Positions 9,728 to 19,931 of a stretch of 64,000 nucleotides of DNA are shown in pieces (the first letter of the stretch is position 1; each line of letters starts with the position of its first letter). The notes under the pieces were generated by a model. The model had not been told where the DNA came from, did not search any database, and saw only the letters and a program-made list of their open reading frames with translations. The DNA lies in assembly GCA_019639115.1 (NCBI GenBank), contig JAHBSM010000004.1, positions 213,361 to 277,360 of the forward strand. The letters run 5' to 3'. A program made the translations under genes and the position numbers. The DNA comes from Acidobacteriota bacterium. Its GTDB lineage: Bacteria > Acidobacteriota > Blastocatellia > Pyrinomonadales > Pyrinomonadaceae.

Positions 9728-10606
9728 ATGACAGGGATCGACGAATTTCTGATCAATTCTGCTCGATCGGTGGACCAGGCGCTCGACCGTCTGCTGCCGT
9801 CCGAGGATCTGCCGCCGGTTCGGCTGCACTCGGCGATGCGCTGGAGCACGTTCGCGGGCGGCAAGCGTTTCAGGCCTGCGCTTGTTTACGCGTCGGGACG
9901 AGCGTTCGGGGTCGCGAGCGAGAGGCTGGATCGTATCGCGGCGGCGGTCGAGATGATGCACACCTTTTCGCTGATCCACGATGATCTGCCTGCGATGGAC
10001 GACGACGACCTTCGTCGCGGCCAGCCGACCTGCCACCGAAAGTTCGACGAAGCGACCGCGATATTGGCCGGCGACGGGCTCCAATCGCTTGCCTTCAAGG
10101 TGATACTCGACGACGAAAGCCTGAGCGACCGCGTTAAATTGCGGCTCGCTCGGGGTTTGGCGGACGCTTCGGGGTCGCCGTCCGGAATGGTTGCGGGCCA
10201 GCAGCTCGATCTCGATTCGGAAGGGACCGGGGCGACGCTCGATGAGATCGAGACGATACATTCGCTCAAAACGGGAGCCCTGATCAGATACTCTTCCGCA
10301 TCAGCCGCCGTCGTAGCCGAGACCGACACGGCTGCCATCTCTAAGTTTGGCGATAGGCTCGGCCTACTTTTTCAGATCACGGACGACCTGCTCGACGTCA
10401 CCCGAACGTCAGATGAACTCGGCAAGACCGCAGGCAAGGACGAAGCGGCGAACAAAGCGACCTATCCCTCGATACTAGGGATCGATGGCACGCGTCGCCT
10501 GGCCGCCGACGTCTGCCGAGAGGCCCTCGATGCGCTCGATTCTATAGACGGCGATACGGAGATGTTTCGCGGACTGTGCACCAAGCTCGTCAACCGCCGC
10601 TCATAG
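9728..10606 (+). CDS. ispA: Polyprenyl (farnesyl/geranylgeranyl) diphosphate synthase
   Basis: A trans-isoprenyl diphosphate synthase of about 292 residues from the ATG at 9728, chosen because GAGGAC sits a few bases upstream; a TTG 39 bases earlier is less likely. The first aspartate-rich motif appears as DDLPAMDDDD and the second as DDLLDVT, followed by the GK-x-x-GKDEA-x-x-K-x-TYP segment typical of IspA/IdsA. It condenses IPP with allylic diphosphates in the cytoplasm. Chain length (C15 or C20) cannot be fixed from sequence. It precedes exosortase by 51 bases on the same strand, which may link isoprenoid supply with surface assembly or simply be shared transcription. Confidence 0.9.
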   Translation: MTGIDEFLINSARSVDQALDRLLPSEDLPPVRLHSAMRWSTFAGGKRFRPALVYASGRAFGVASERLDRIAAAVEMMHTFSLIHDDLPAMDDDDLRRGQPTCHRKFDEATAILAGDGLQSLAFKVILDDESLSDRVKLRLARGLADASGSPSGMVAGQQLDLDSEGTGATLDEIETIHSLKTGALIRYSSASAAVVAETDTAAISKFGDRLGLLFQITDDLLDVTRTSDELGKTAGKDEAANKATYPSILGIDGTRRLAADVCREALDALDSIDGDTEMFRGLCTKLVNRRS

Positions 10607-10657
10607 GCTCTCAAAGCAGGAAACAATCGGTAATTAGGCGTTTTGTCGAGAGGTCTG

Positions 10658-11575
10658 ATGTCGTCTGTCGAACTCAACAACGGGTTTCTGATCCGCGTCG
10701 CAGTGATCGCTGCGGCGCTGGCCGCGCTATTTCATGCGGTTGCGGCCAAGCTCGCCCTCGACTGGTGGAATGACGAGAACTACTCGCATGGCCTGCTCGT
10801 GCCATTTGTCATAGCTCTGATCGTGTGGACGGCTTGGGCGTCGATACTTCGGGAACAGCGCGGCTCGACGGCTGCGGGTGCGGTACTTGTTGTGTTATCG
10901 ATCTTGATACTCACGGCCGGAATGGTGGCTGCCGAATTGTTTACTCAGCGGGTATCGATCCTAGTGGCGGCGACAGGCCTATTGATCTATTTCGGCGGTC
11001 TCAGGCTCGTGAATATACTCGCGGTGCCGCTATTACTGTTTTTGTTGGCGATCCCGATACCACAGATCCTTTTTAATCGCATCGCGTTCCCGCTCCAGAT
11101 CTGGGCCTCCAAGATGGCTGTTTGGGGCATCCGCGTCTTTGATGTGCCGACAGTGAGGAAAGGGAACGTCATCGACATCCTGCCGTTCGGAGCGACGCAG
11201 ACCATCTCGTTAGAGGTCGTCGAGGCCTGCAGCGGTATCCGGTCGCTGATGACGCTGGTCACGCTCGCGCTTGTGCTGGGCTATTTTACTCGCGGGCCAA
11301 AGGCTGAACGCAATATCGGCGGCATGTCGTATCCCGATGCGTGGCGGACCTTGGTACTGATGGCGGCTGCAGTTCCGATCGCCGTGTTGACCAACGCTGC
11401 CCGCGTGACGGCTACGGGCGTGATGACCTTTTACTACGGAAAACAGGCGACCTCGTCAACAGTGCACGACGTATCCGGATGGATGGTCTATGTTGCGGCA
11501 TTAGGATCGCTTGCGTTGGTGAATTGGGCTCTCGTAAAGCTTCTTTCTGCCCCAAAGGAGGCCGCCGGTGACTGA
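10658..11575 (+). CDS. Exosortase (multi-pass transpeptidase-like protein)
   Basis: An integral membrane protein of about 305 residues with roughly eight hydrophobic segments. The exosortase catalytic triad is visible: C191 in EACSGIRSL, R249 in TNAARVTATG and H270 in VHDVSGW. The start was set at the ATG at 10658, preceded by GAGAGG at four bases, rather than an in-frame TTG at 10643. Exosortases are proposed to cleave and attach PEP-CTERM-tagged proteins at the outer surface. The gene overlaps the following EpsI-like gene by eight bases (GTGACTGA), indicating translational coupling. No PEP-CTERM substrate is recognisable in the window. Confidence 0.92.
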   Translation: MSSVELNNGFLIRVAVIAAALAALFHAVAAKLALDWWNDENYSHGLLVPFVIALIVWTAWASILREQRGSTAAGAVLVVLSILILTAGMVAAELFTQRVSILVAATGLLIYFGGLRLVNILAVPLLLFLLAIPIPQILFNRIAFPLQIWASKMAVWGIRVFDVPTVRKGNVIDILPFGATQTISLEVVEACSGIRSLMTLVTLALVLGYFTRGPKAERNIGGMSYPDAWRTLVLMAAAVPIAVLTNAARVTATGVMTFYYGKQATSSTVHDVSGWMVYVAALGSLALVNWALVKLLSAPKEAAGD

Positions 11576-12221
11576 CGTGTTAAAGGATAAACGCTTTTTG
11601 CTGATCGCTGCCATTTTGTTTGCCGGATCGGCGCTGGCCAACTGGGCGGCATACCGCGACGAGCTGCGCCCCGAACGAAGGCCGCTGACTGAGTTGAGCG
11701 AACGCCTCGGATCGTGGCAGCAACGCGGCTCCGAGATACGATTCGACGAAGGCGTCGAACGCGTGCTTCGGGTTTCGGATTACACGATGCGGGAGTACAC
11801 GTCTCCGGAGGGCCGTATCGCAAATCTCTATGTCGGCTACTACGATACGCAGCGTACCGGATCGACCTATCACAGCCCTCAGAACTGCTTGCCGGGAGCC
11901 GGATGGGTGTTGAGCGAACCCGACCGCGTCACTGTCACGACAACAGGGGGCAGGGAGTTCGAGGCGAACAAATACGTGATCGAGAACGGCCAGTATCGCG
12001 AAGTGATGCTCTACTGGTATCAGGGCCGCAGTCGTACGGAGGCAAGCGAGTATCGAGACAAGCTCAATACCGTGATCGACAGCATTTTTCGCCGTCGGAC
12101 CGACGGTGCGATGGTGCGAGTGATGACCTCGGCGGGGCGCGACGACGCATCAGCGACGGCCGCTGCGGTCGATCTGGCAGGTGCCCTGGCCGATAGCTTG
12201 CCAGAATATATTCCTGAGTGA
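11568..12221 (+). CDS. EpsI-family exosortase-associated protein
   Basis: A 217-residue protein with one N-terminal membrane anchor (about 10-28) and an extracytoplasmic domain. Residues 101-110 (YHSPQNCLPG) are the signature of the EpsI/methanolan-biosynthesis domain, and a second conserved piece is the EVMLYWYQGR segment. EpsI domains occur fused to, or directly after, exosortases in exopolysaccharide loci; their biochemical role is still unclear. The GTG start lies inside the end of the exosortase gene. Together the two genes form the XrtA/EpsI-type unit, here with a polyprenyl synthase before them and a deacetylase/GNAT pair divergent from them. Confidence 0.9.
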   Translation: MTDVLKDKRFLLIAAILFAGSALANWAAYRDELRPERRPLTELSERLGSWQQRGSEIRFDEGVERVLRVSDYTMREYTSPEGRIANLYVGYYDTQRTGSTYHSPQNCLPGAGWVLSEPDRVTVTTTGGREFEANKYVIENGQYREVMLYWYQGRSRTEASEYRDKLNTVIDSIFRRRTDGAMVRVMTSAGRDDASATAAAVDLAGALADSLPEYIPE

Positions 12222-12318
12222 TCCATGCCGCAGAGCCGCGCCCGCGGGCCTGTGCTAACATTTCCCTTGAGCGGCGTTCGCGGGACCACATCCGGTCGGT
12301 GTCGCCGCGAGGAGTAAT

Positions 12319-12708
12319 ATGCAGAAAGCTTTAAGGTTTACTTTTCTCATACTATTGGCGATCACTGCCTTCGCGGCCGCCGGTGCCGCACAGTCGAGGC
12401 CGATCGACGGCGAATGGGACGGTTCGCTCACGACGCCCGGCGGCGTCAGCCGGTTCAAGGTCGTTTTCAAGGCCGACGGCGAAAAACTGACCGGCACGGT
12501 CAAGCGCGCTGCCGGCGATTCGGCGCTGACCGGTACGATCAAGGGCGACGACATCACTTTCACATATTCGATCATTTACAACGAGAACGAACTCGTGATG
12601 ACCGTCACCGCAAAACGCAGCGGCGACAAGATCGACGGCACGGTCAGCTTTGGCGGCAGAGGCGAAGGCGGATGGTCCGCATCGCGTCAGCCGCCGCCTG
12701 ATAAATAG
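12319..12708 (+). CDS. Small secreted beta-rich protein of unknown function
   Basis: A 129-residue protein with a clear signal peptide (about 1-25, ending AAGAAQ). The mature part is made of short alternating strands, WDGSLTTPGG, FKADGEKLTGTV, ALTGTIKGDDI, KIDGTVSFGG, that look like a lipocalin- or avidin-like small barrel. Such short secreted proteins are frequent in acidobacterial genomes. It follows epsI by about 97 bases on the same strand, and a GAGGAG-type site precedes its ATG. I cannot name a family with certainty. Confidence 0.7.
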   Translation: MQKALRFTFLILLAITAFAAAGAAQSRPIDGEWDGSLTTPGGVSRFKVVFKADGEKLTGTVKRAAGDSALTGTIKGDDITFTYSIIYNENELVMTVTAKRSGDKIDGTVSFGGRGEGGWSASRQPPPDK

Positions 12709-12788
12709 CACGCGAGCCAATTCAAGACGCAAGGCCCCAGAATAAGCCGCAACAGAGACTTTCACTTCAAACAAGTAGTGCTTGCGTT

Positions 12789-12905
12789 GTGACCAAAGGT
12801 AGCAGGGCGACCTATTCGGTGGACTTGAAGGTTGATGTGATCTCGATCATAAGCAAAGAGGTGAACGGCTACTCGGTGCGGGCCGCAATGAAGCGCGTTG
12901 AGTAG
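12789..12905 (+). pseudogene. Possible gene remnant or 38-codon small ORF
   Basis: A GTG-initiated frame of 38 codons ending at TAG (12903-12905). Its codon choice is like that of genuine genes here, with mostly G or C in third positions, and it translates to an amphipathic piece ending NGYSVRAAMKRVE. The frame stays open upstream towards 12700 with non-coding-like composition. No ribosome binding site is visible. It may be the surviving 3' end of a degraded gene. The rest of 12709-12946 holds nothing recognisable. Confidence 0.25.
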
Positions 12906-12946
12906 GCTCGACGCAGGCCGAAATGGTGAATAAGCGGATCAATAAA

Positions 12947-12967
12947 GCCTCGTCATTGTGACGAGGC
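12947..12967. terminator. Short perfect hairpin, terminator-like
   Basis: GCCTCGTCA-TTG-TGACGAGGC forms a perfect 9-bp stem with a three-base loop. The plus strand continues CTTCTCT; the minus strand continues TTTATTG. It is placed 47 bases past the stop of the minus-strand gene at 13014 and is most useful for that gene. Confidence 0.65.
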
Positions 12968-13013
12968 CTTCTCTATGGTCCGATAACCGGCTGAACTGGT
13001 CGGGTTGGGTGGA

Positions 13014-13487
13014 TTATTTTGGCATTGGATTGAACGTGATGCCTCGTACGAGCATTGACTGGGTCACGGTTCTCAGCGTGTTCAACAGATCGTTGGCTTT
13101 GGTCCTTGCATCGGCCGATCCGAATCGCGCCAGCGCGATAAAGTCAAACTTGGCATTCCGTTCGGCGCTGAAATCGATCGCGTCGGCATAATTCTTGTAC
13201 GTGACAACGAGTCCGAGGTCCCAGTCGCCCGGACCCTCAGTGGTCGGTTTGGTAAAAAAGCCGTAACTGGCGATAAGGCCCTGCTTTTTCTGCTCTTCGA
13301 GGATCGGCATCGTATACGTGCGCAGGAACGTTGTCAGCTCGTTGGTCTTTCCGGGAAGCACGTCCATATAGGTAACACGCGATACCATTCCTGGCGTGGT
13401 CGGGTCAGGGGTTGGAGCCGGCGTTTGAGCGTCGGCCGCCATGGCAAATAGACATCCGAGGATGATGGTCAGCAATACATGTCGCAT
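13014..13487 (-). CDS. Exported hypothetical protein, NIPSNAP/ferredoxin-like fold suspected
   Basis: A 157-residue protein with a signal peptide (about 1-20, AMAADAQ) and a Pro/Thr-rich junction (TPAPTPDPTTP). The mature part contains a pattern seen in dimeric alpha-beta barrel proteins: a first strand VSRVTYMDVLPGKTNELTTF, a helix with EEQKKQGLI, then GDWDLGLVVTYKNYADAIDF. Similar proteins are common in Acidobacteria and have no assigned role. No partner genes are obvious; the neighbour at 13787 is also a secreted protein on the same strand but 299 bases away. Confidence 0.65.
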   Translation of the reverse strand: MRHVLLTIILGCLFAMAADAQTPAPTPDPTTPGMVSRVTYMDVLPGKTNELTTFLRTYTMPILEEQKKQGLIASYGFFTKPTTEGPGDWDLGLVVTYKNYADAIDFSAERNAKFDFIALARFGSADARTKANDLLNTLRTVTQSMLVRGITFNPMPK

Positions 13488-13786
13488 TTTTTGTCTCCTG
13501 TCGTTTGACGGATCGAGCGAAAAGCCGAAAAGGGTGTCGAACGGCCAAAGTCCCGCTCATATCGAACAGCGGCCGACCCTGATCTTGTGGTCTAACTATG
13601 TAAGCGACAAATGCGAGGAAATTGGATAACGCCGAACCTCGATCTCAGTCCGTCTCGCTGATCTTGCGGATTACGTCACGGTTTTTGATCCAGAGAGGGT
13701 GTTGAGATGGGTGAACGCAGAGATAATTCGCCGTTGGCTTCGTCTCACTCCTGGCGGGCCACGACAGAGTTGTTTGGTGCATGCGG
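13488..13786. other. Intergenic region
   Basis: About 300 bases between two minus-strand secreted-protein genes. It must contain the promoter of the 13014-13487 gene, whose start codon is preceded by a GGAGAC site. I see no gene, repeat or structured RNA. Confidence 0.4.
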
Positions 13787-14746
13787 CTATAGAACGCCCG
13801 GCCGAAGGGAGAGAAGCAGTACGGTCGTCATCTTGTCAAAACCCGCATTCTTTTTCTCTTGATCGGACGGAAGGCGGATCGTCCCGACAGCGTCTTTGTA
13901 TTGATCGCAGACATTTTCGACCGCCGTCCTGACTCGAGCGAGATCGGCCTTTTCTGCGGTGTCGAATCCGATGAATGGTGCGTTTGTCTTCCCCGTGCGA
14001 TAGGTGTCGATCTGAGCACGTATCAGGCTGGCGAGGAACAAAGATGGTGAGCCGGGCGATATCCCGGATACGGCCAATTGGTTAAAGTATCGGCCTTTTC
14101 GAGGGTCGGTCCATGAATTATCAACACCGGCGCCGGACGGGCTGAGATCTTTGAAAAAGCTGTTCGGAGTCCGGTTGAGGCCTCGCCTGACAAAGTCCAG
14201 AGCAAATTGGATACCGTCCTCCAAGCACAACATCGCCGCAGCCGGATCGAACGGCGGCCTGTCCGGTTGGCTGCCCCACGGAGCGTGGCCCTCGGGTGTA
14301 GTCACGGGAGTATAGTTGTCGCGCGAGAGCGCGTTTGGGCGATCGTGCCTGCGGTGTGCCCAGGTATCCTGCTGAAAATGAAAGAAGATGCCGAGACGTA
14401 TAAGTCGGTTGCGGGTGTCTCGCTCGTTGATCGCGTCGTTGAACAAGGCGTCACGGCGGCCGATAACGCCTGCGGCCTTCATATCCCCGCCCCTGTCTAT
14501 AGCGTGCCAGATCCATTGTTCTAGAACGTTAGGCCCGTTATCGATGGCGTTGGTATCCTTGGAGTCATCCATGCCCTGGTCCACCGACGCGACGACCAAA
14601 GCCTCGGCTTCGGTCATGCCCGCTGCTCGACAGATGACGTACGTCATCAAGAAGTGCGTGTCTTCCTCATACGCAAAAGCCGGTACTGCCCAAACCGTTA
14701 CCAAAAAAGCGGCAATGATCAAACTACGAAAAGCGCGGGTCATCAA
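13787..14746 (-). CDS. Exported protein resembling DUF6765 / zinc-dependent phospholipase C-like fold
   Basis: A 319-residue protein with a signal peptide (about 1-25, AVPAFA). The mature chain begins YEEDTHFLMTYVICRAAGM and later carries FHFQQDTWAHRRHD, a helical His/Asp-rich segment reminiscent of the metal-binding helices of the S1/P1 nuclease-phospholipase C fold and of DUF6765 proteins (HF-x-QDT-x-x-H). If so, it would be a zinc-dependent hydrolase of the periplasm. This is inferred from motif style; all ligands have not been identified. No functional link to the neighbouring groESL operon is apparent. Confidence 0.55.
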   Translation of the reverse strand: MMTRAFRSLIIAAFLVTVWAVPAFAYEEDTHFLMTYVICRAAGMTEAEALVVASVDQGMDDSKDTNAIDNGPNVLEQWIWHAIDRGGDMKAAGVIGRRDALFNDAINERDTRNRLIRLGIFFHFQQDTWAHRRHDRPNALSRDNYTPVTTPEGHAPWGSQPDRPPFDPAAAMLCLEDGIQFALDFVRRGLNRTPNSFFKDLSPSGAGVDNSWTDPRKGRYFNQLAVSGISPGSPSLFLASLIRAQIDTYRTGKTNAPFIGFDTAEKADLARVRTAVENVCDQYKDAVGTIRLPSDQEKKNAGFDKMTTVLLLSLRPGVL

Positions 14747-14937
14747 GATATGTCTCCTATCGGACCGATCGGAACTCGGGAAATGTACACCAAAACAACC
14801 AAACGAAGCAACACAAACTCCAAACGCCGAGCGGCTTGTCCTAACGCCAAAGTGAGACTTACGTCACGGCCTCGGGCGAACACGTAGAAGCCTGAGTGAA
14901 TTCTTGATGAGTTCGTGATTGCTCGTTTCCCGAATAG

Positions 14938-14971
14938 AAAAAGGCTCCGCCCGTTGCCGAGCGAAGCCTTT
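14938..14971 (-). terminator. Intrinsic terminator of groESL
   Basis: On the minus strand, GAAAGGCTTCGCTC...GGCGGAGCCTTTTTC forms a stem followed by TTTTTCTATT, 59 bases beyond the groEL stop codon. Confidence 0.75.
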
Positions 14972-15029
14972 CAATTTACAAGCAGCTAAACTGCAATTGC
15001 CGCAAGGTGAGAATCTTGCGCCCGGGAAA

Positions 15030-16709
<1,680 letters not shown>

Positions 16710-16738
16710 CTACGCGCGGGCCCACTGCAACTGAACTC

Positions 16739-17053
16739 TTACGCAGCTGCTCCTGCTCTCGAAATGATCCCGAGGATCTCGTCCTCGCGCATGATGATGA
16801 ACTCTTCGCCGTCGAGCTTGATCTCGCTGCCCGAATATTTGCCAAAAAGAACGCGGTCGCCGGTCTTGACGTCGAGCGTCTGACGCGAGCCGTCCTCTTT
16901 GTATTTGCCGGCACCGGCGGCGATCACTTCGCCTTCCTGCGGTTTTTCCTTCGCCGCATCCGGGATATAAAGCCCGCCTGCGGTCTGATTATTCGTATCC
17001 TCGATCCGCTTTATCAAAACGCGGTCGTGAAGCGGTGTGATAGTAGTTGCCAT
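16739..17053 (-). CDS. groES: Co-chaperonin GroES
   Basis: A 104-residue Hsp10 from the ATG at 17053 ([16 protein letters not shown]), preceded by AAAGGAG. The mobile loop appears as [15 protein letters not shown], and the C-terminal part ([21 protein letters not shown]) is standard. It caps the GroEL folding chamber. It is the first gene of the groESL operon, with a CIRCE element and a strong promoter immediately upstream. Confidence 0.98.
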   Translation of the reverse strand: MATTITPLHDRVLIKRIEDTNNQTAGGLYIPDAAKEKPQEGEVIAAGAGKYKEDGSRQTLDVKTGDRVLFGKYSGSEIKLDGEEFIIMREDEILGIISRAGAAA

Positions 17054-17115
17054 AGTGTTTACTCCTTTACTCAAGTAGTTTTGGTAATATAGCTCTTAGC
17101 CCAAAGGGCCAGTTT

Positions 17116-17142
17116 TTAGCACTCGTGTCTCAAGAGTGCTAG
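17116..17142. promoter_or_regulatory. CIRCE operator (HrcA binding site)
   Basis: TTAGCACTC-N9-GAGTGCTAG matches the 27-bp CIRCE consensus TTAGCACTC-N9-GAGTGCTAA at all but one position. It lies 63 bases before the groES start and touches the -10 box, so bound HrcA would block transcription under non-stress conditions. An hrcA gene is not in the window. Confidence 0.95.
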
Positions 17143-17169
17143 TATAATCTCGCGGGACGCGGCTGTCAA
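17141..17169 (-). promoter_or_regulatory. groESL promoter, sigma70 type
   Basis: On the minus strand TTGACA (17169-17164), a 17-base spacer and TATACT (17146-17141) form a near-consensus vegetative promoter. Its -10 box overlaps the CIRCE operator by two bases. Confidence 0.88.
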
Positions 17170-17257
17170 GCAATTCCTTTTGCTATCATAAAAGTTGATA
17201 GCGAGAGACTCATATTTACACGAAGTCCCTTGACCGGCAGCCGGAACTCGCTAATGT

Positions 17258-18118
17258 ATGCACGTTTCGCAGATCTATATTTATCCGATCAAATCGATGG
17301 GCGGGATCCGGCTCGACGCTTCTGAGGTCGAACCGCGAGGCCTGAGATACGACCGACGCTGGATGATCGTGACACCCGATGGCCGATTTGTAACACAGCG
17401 TGAGGTGCCGGCGATGGCACGTGTCCGTGTCGGCATACGTCCCGGCGGGCTCATAGTCTCGACGCCGGGCATCACGGCAATGCAGGTTCCGTTCGACGCT
17501 GGATCAGACGAGATCGAGGTCGCCATTTGGGACAGCGTTTGTACCGCGAGGGCATATCCTGAAGGCATCGATCAATGGTTCTCGCAGGCGCTTGGCATAG
17601 ATTGCCGCCTGGTCGAGATGCCGGACGACAGCCTCAGGCCGGTCAACAGACGATTCGATCGCGGCGGTGATATCGTGAGTTTTGCCGACGGCTATCCGCT
17701 GCTTTTGATAGGCCAGGCGTCGCTTGATGAATTGAACAGCAAGATGGACGATCCGCTGCCGATGGAGCGTTTCAGGCCAAATATCGTGGTCAAAGGATGC
17801 AAGGCATTTGACGAGGACGAATGGGAACGCGTAAAGATCGGCCAGGCACTGTTCAGGGTCACGAAACCTTGTGCCCGGTGCGTGATAACTACGGTCGATC
17901 AGGAACGGGGCGAATTCAACGGCAATGAGCCGCTAAAGACGCTTGCGGAGTTTCGGATGGCTCGGGATGTGATGCCGAACCGTATCGAAGAGTTCGGGTT
18001 GACGCCCACTGCAGTGCTTTTCGGAGCGAATTTGATACCGGAGACCCGCGATGCAGCCGTTATGATAGGCGACGGCGTCGAGATCATCGAGCGATACGCG
18101 AATTCAGGAACGAACTAG
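17258..18118 (+). CDS. MOSC domain protein with N-terminal beta-barrel (YcbX/mARC-like)
   Basis: A 286-residue protein. The N-terminal MOSC_N domain starts with VSQIYIYPIKSMGGI and contains GLRYDRRWMIVTPDGRF. The C-terminal MOSC domain has RFRPNIVV and KPCARCVITTVD, in which the first cysteine is the expected ligand of the molybdenum cofactor. YcbX/mARC enzymes reduce N-hydroxylated compounds using Moco; other MOSC proteins carry sulphur for cofactor assembly. No Moco or ferredoxin domain is attached here. Its last four bases overlap the stop of a convergent gene. Confidence 0.88.
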   Translation: MHVSQIYIYPIKSMGGIRLDASEVEPRGLRYDRRWMIVTPDGRFVTQREVPAMARVRVGIRPGGLIVSTPGITAMQVPFDAGSDEIEVAIWDSVCTARAYPEGIDQWFSQALGIDCRLVEMPDDSLRPVNRRFDRGGDIVSFADGYPLLLIGQASLDELNSKMDDPLPMERFRPNIVVKGCKAFDEDEWERVKIGQALFRVTKPCARCVITTVDQERGEFNGNEPLKTLAEFRMARDVMPNRIEEFGLTPTAVLFGANLIPETRDAAVMIGDGVEIIERYANSGTN

Positions 18119-18561
18119 TAGTAAGCAGCGTATTCCTGAAGCTGCGGGTATTCGCTATACAGCCACTCTGAATAATTCCGGCCATATCCATACACGAGAT
18201 ACGCGTAGTACAGGTCCTCGTTCATGTAGGTTATGGTCCAGACGCGTTTCTTGCCTGGGACGTGGGCCCCGACGGCGCGATTTATGAATCCATCCTTCCA
18301 GATCTTGACCCGCCGCGACCTGCTGCTTGCTTCCTGATATTTCAAGATCGCGGTCGCCGTTCGGCTGTCGTAAGTTCCGGACGGGTAGGTCAAGGACTCC
18401 TGCGGTATCGAGTAGGTGTAAGGCATTATTATGTGAAGCATCGCCTGCACGAGCAGCACATCGTTCGGTTTGTTGACACTGTTGCGTCCAACAGTGTCAG
18501 TCACGTTCAGAAATCCTTCATCGTTCTCGCTTATGGTGAAAGCCGGCATTTGATCGGGCAT
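18115..18561 (-). CDS. Small protein with peptidoglycan-binding-like (PGBD) domain
   Basis: A 148-residue protein without signal peptide. Residues about 28-80 (SVNKPNDVLLVQAMLHII... PSGTYDSRTATAILKYQ) have the helix-turn pattern of the PG_binding_1 domain: a V-x-x-VQ-x-x-L segment, then G-x-x-D-x-x-T-x-x-A-I-x-x-YQ. The C-terminal part is rich in Tyr. Such proteins can be substrates or parts of contractile or wall-modifying systems, but no such genes are near. It converges on the MOSC gene with a 4-base overlap. Function unknown. Confidence 0.6.
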   Translation of the reverse strand: MPDQMPAFTISENDEGFLNVTDTVGRNSVNKPNDVLLVQAMLHIIMPYTYSIPQESLTYPSGTYDSRTATAILKYQEASSRSRRVKIWKDGFINRAVGAHVPGKKRVWTITYMNEDLYYAYLVYGYGRNYSEWLYSEYPQLQEYAAYY

Positions 18562-18764
18562 ACGTTCCTCCGTGGCTTAGGGGCTGGCCATTCGCGTCTG
18601 CTGAAGAACGGGCCAGCGGAGATGCTCGAACATGAAAAAGGTTCGGCCAGGTCCGCAAGGATCGCTCGCTCGCACGAAAGGCAAGCTGAATGCGATCGAG
18701 AGAGAAGGAACCCGCGGCGTCGTCTCGGTCGAAAGCCGCGGAGGCCGATCCTGAGGGATAAGCC

Positions 18765-19661
18765 TTACAATACCGGATCGGTTCCGGTAAGAACCTTGAA
18801 TGCCTCGATATATCGGTCCCGTGTCGCGGCTGCAACATCATCCGGCAGCGGCGGAGCAGGCGGGGTCTTGTCCCAATCGAGGGCTTCCAAATATTCGCGA
18901 ACGAACTGCTTATCGAACGACGGCTGAGCGTGGCCCGGTTCGTATTTTGAGGCGTCCCAGAATCGAGATGAATCAGGCGTCAGAGCCTCGTCAACGAGCA
19001 GTATATTGCCGTCGCGGTCGCGACCGAACTCAAATTTTGTGTCGGCGATGATAATCCCTTGCGACAGAGCGTACTCGGCCGCTGTTCGATAAAGCTCCAA
19101 CGAAGCGGACTTAAGCTCGGCGGCTACTTCTTTACCCAAGACTTTGACGAACTCGAGCCCTGTGATGTTCTCGTCGTGTCCGGAGACGGCCTTGGTCGAA
19201 GGCGTAAATATCGGATCGAGAAGCCTGTCACACTGCTTCAAACCAGTGGGCAGGCTGTGGCCGCAGACGGACCGAGTGGCTTGGTAATCTTTCCAGCCGG
19301 AGCCCTCAAGATAGCCGCGAACGACACACTCGACCGGGAATACGTCGGTCCGCTTGACCAACATCGATCGCCCGCGAAGCTCAGAATGCTGCGGGATCGG
19401 TGTCGGCATTTTGTCAATGTCGGTCGTGATCAGGTGGTTCGGGAAAACACGTTCGAGCTTGCGGAACCAGAACTCAGATATAGCGGTCAGGATCTTGCCT
19501 TTATCAGGTATCGGGGTAGGCAGGATGCAATCGAACGCGGACAATCGATCGGTAGCAACTAATAGGATGCTGTCCTCGTCAACCGCGTAAACATCTCGCA
19601 CCTTTCCCCGGTGCAGAAGGTCGAGCCCTTCGAGCTGTGTAACTGTGATCGCTGAAGCCAT
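18765..19661 (-). CDS. purC: Phosphoribosylaminoimidazole-succinocarboxamide synthase
   Basis: A 298-residue SAICAR synthetase of purine biosynthesis, joining CAIR and L-aspartate with ATP in the cytoplasm. Characteristic pieces are LLHRGKVRDVYAVDEDSILL and ATDRLSAFDCILPTPIPDKG at the N-terminus, VVRGYLEGSGWKDYQ, IIIADTKFEFGRD, and DEALTPDSSRFWD. Length is that of the longer bacterial/yeast-like form. It stands alone; no other pur genes are next to it. The start ATG at 19661 agrees with the family N-terminus. Confidence 0.97.
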   Translation of the reverse strand: MASAITVTQLEGLDLLHRGKVRDVYAVDEDSILLVATDRLSAFDCILPTPIPDKGKILTAISEFWFRKLERVFPNHLITTDIDKMPTPIPQHSELRGRSMLVKRTDVFPVECVVRGYLEGSGWKDYQATRSVCGHSLPTGLKQCDRLLDPIFTPSTKAVSGHDENITGLEFVKVLGKEVAAELKSASLELYRTAAEYALSQGIIIADTKFEFGRDRDGNILLVDEALTPDSSRFWDASKYEPGHAQPSFDKQFVREYLEALDWDKTPPAPPLPDDVAAATRDRYIEAFKVLTGTDPVL

Positions 19662-19931
19662 TGTAAATTCAAAAACAATACGATATCACGCGGCTCATAT
19701 TACATCATCCCTGGAATGCATGCGGTTGATAGAAAAAAATAAAGATGCGATCGCGAATTTTTTAGGATATTTCTGGAACTCAGTATTGTTTGAGTCTCTT
19801 TGAACACTGTTGAAAATTTGGCGTGACAAAGCTGACGCGTGTCGTGCATAATAGAAGGGCGGCCCGGCTACCTCCGGCGACCTCCCCAATGCCCCGTCCG
19901 CATTTCAGGTCCATTCTAAGCAATTATTCAA

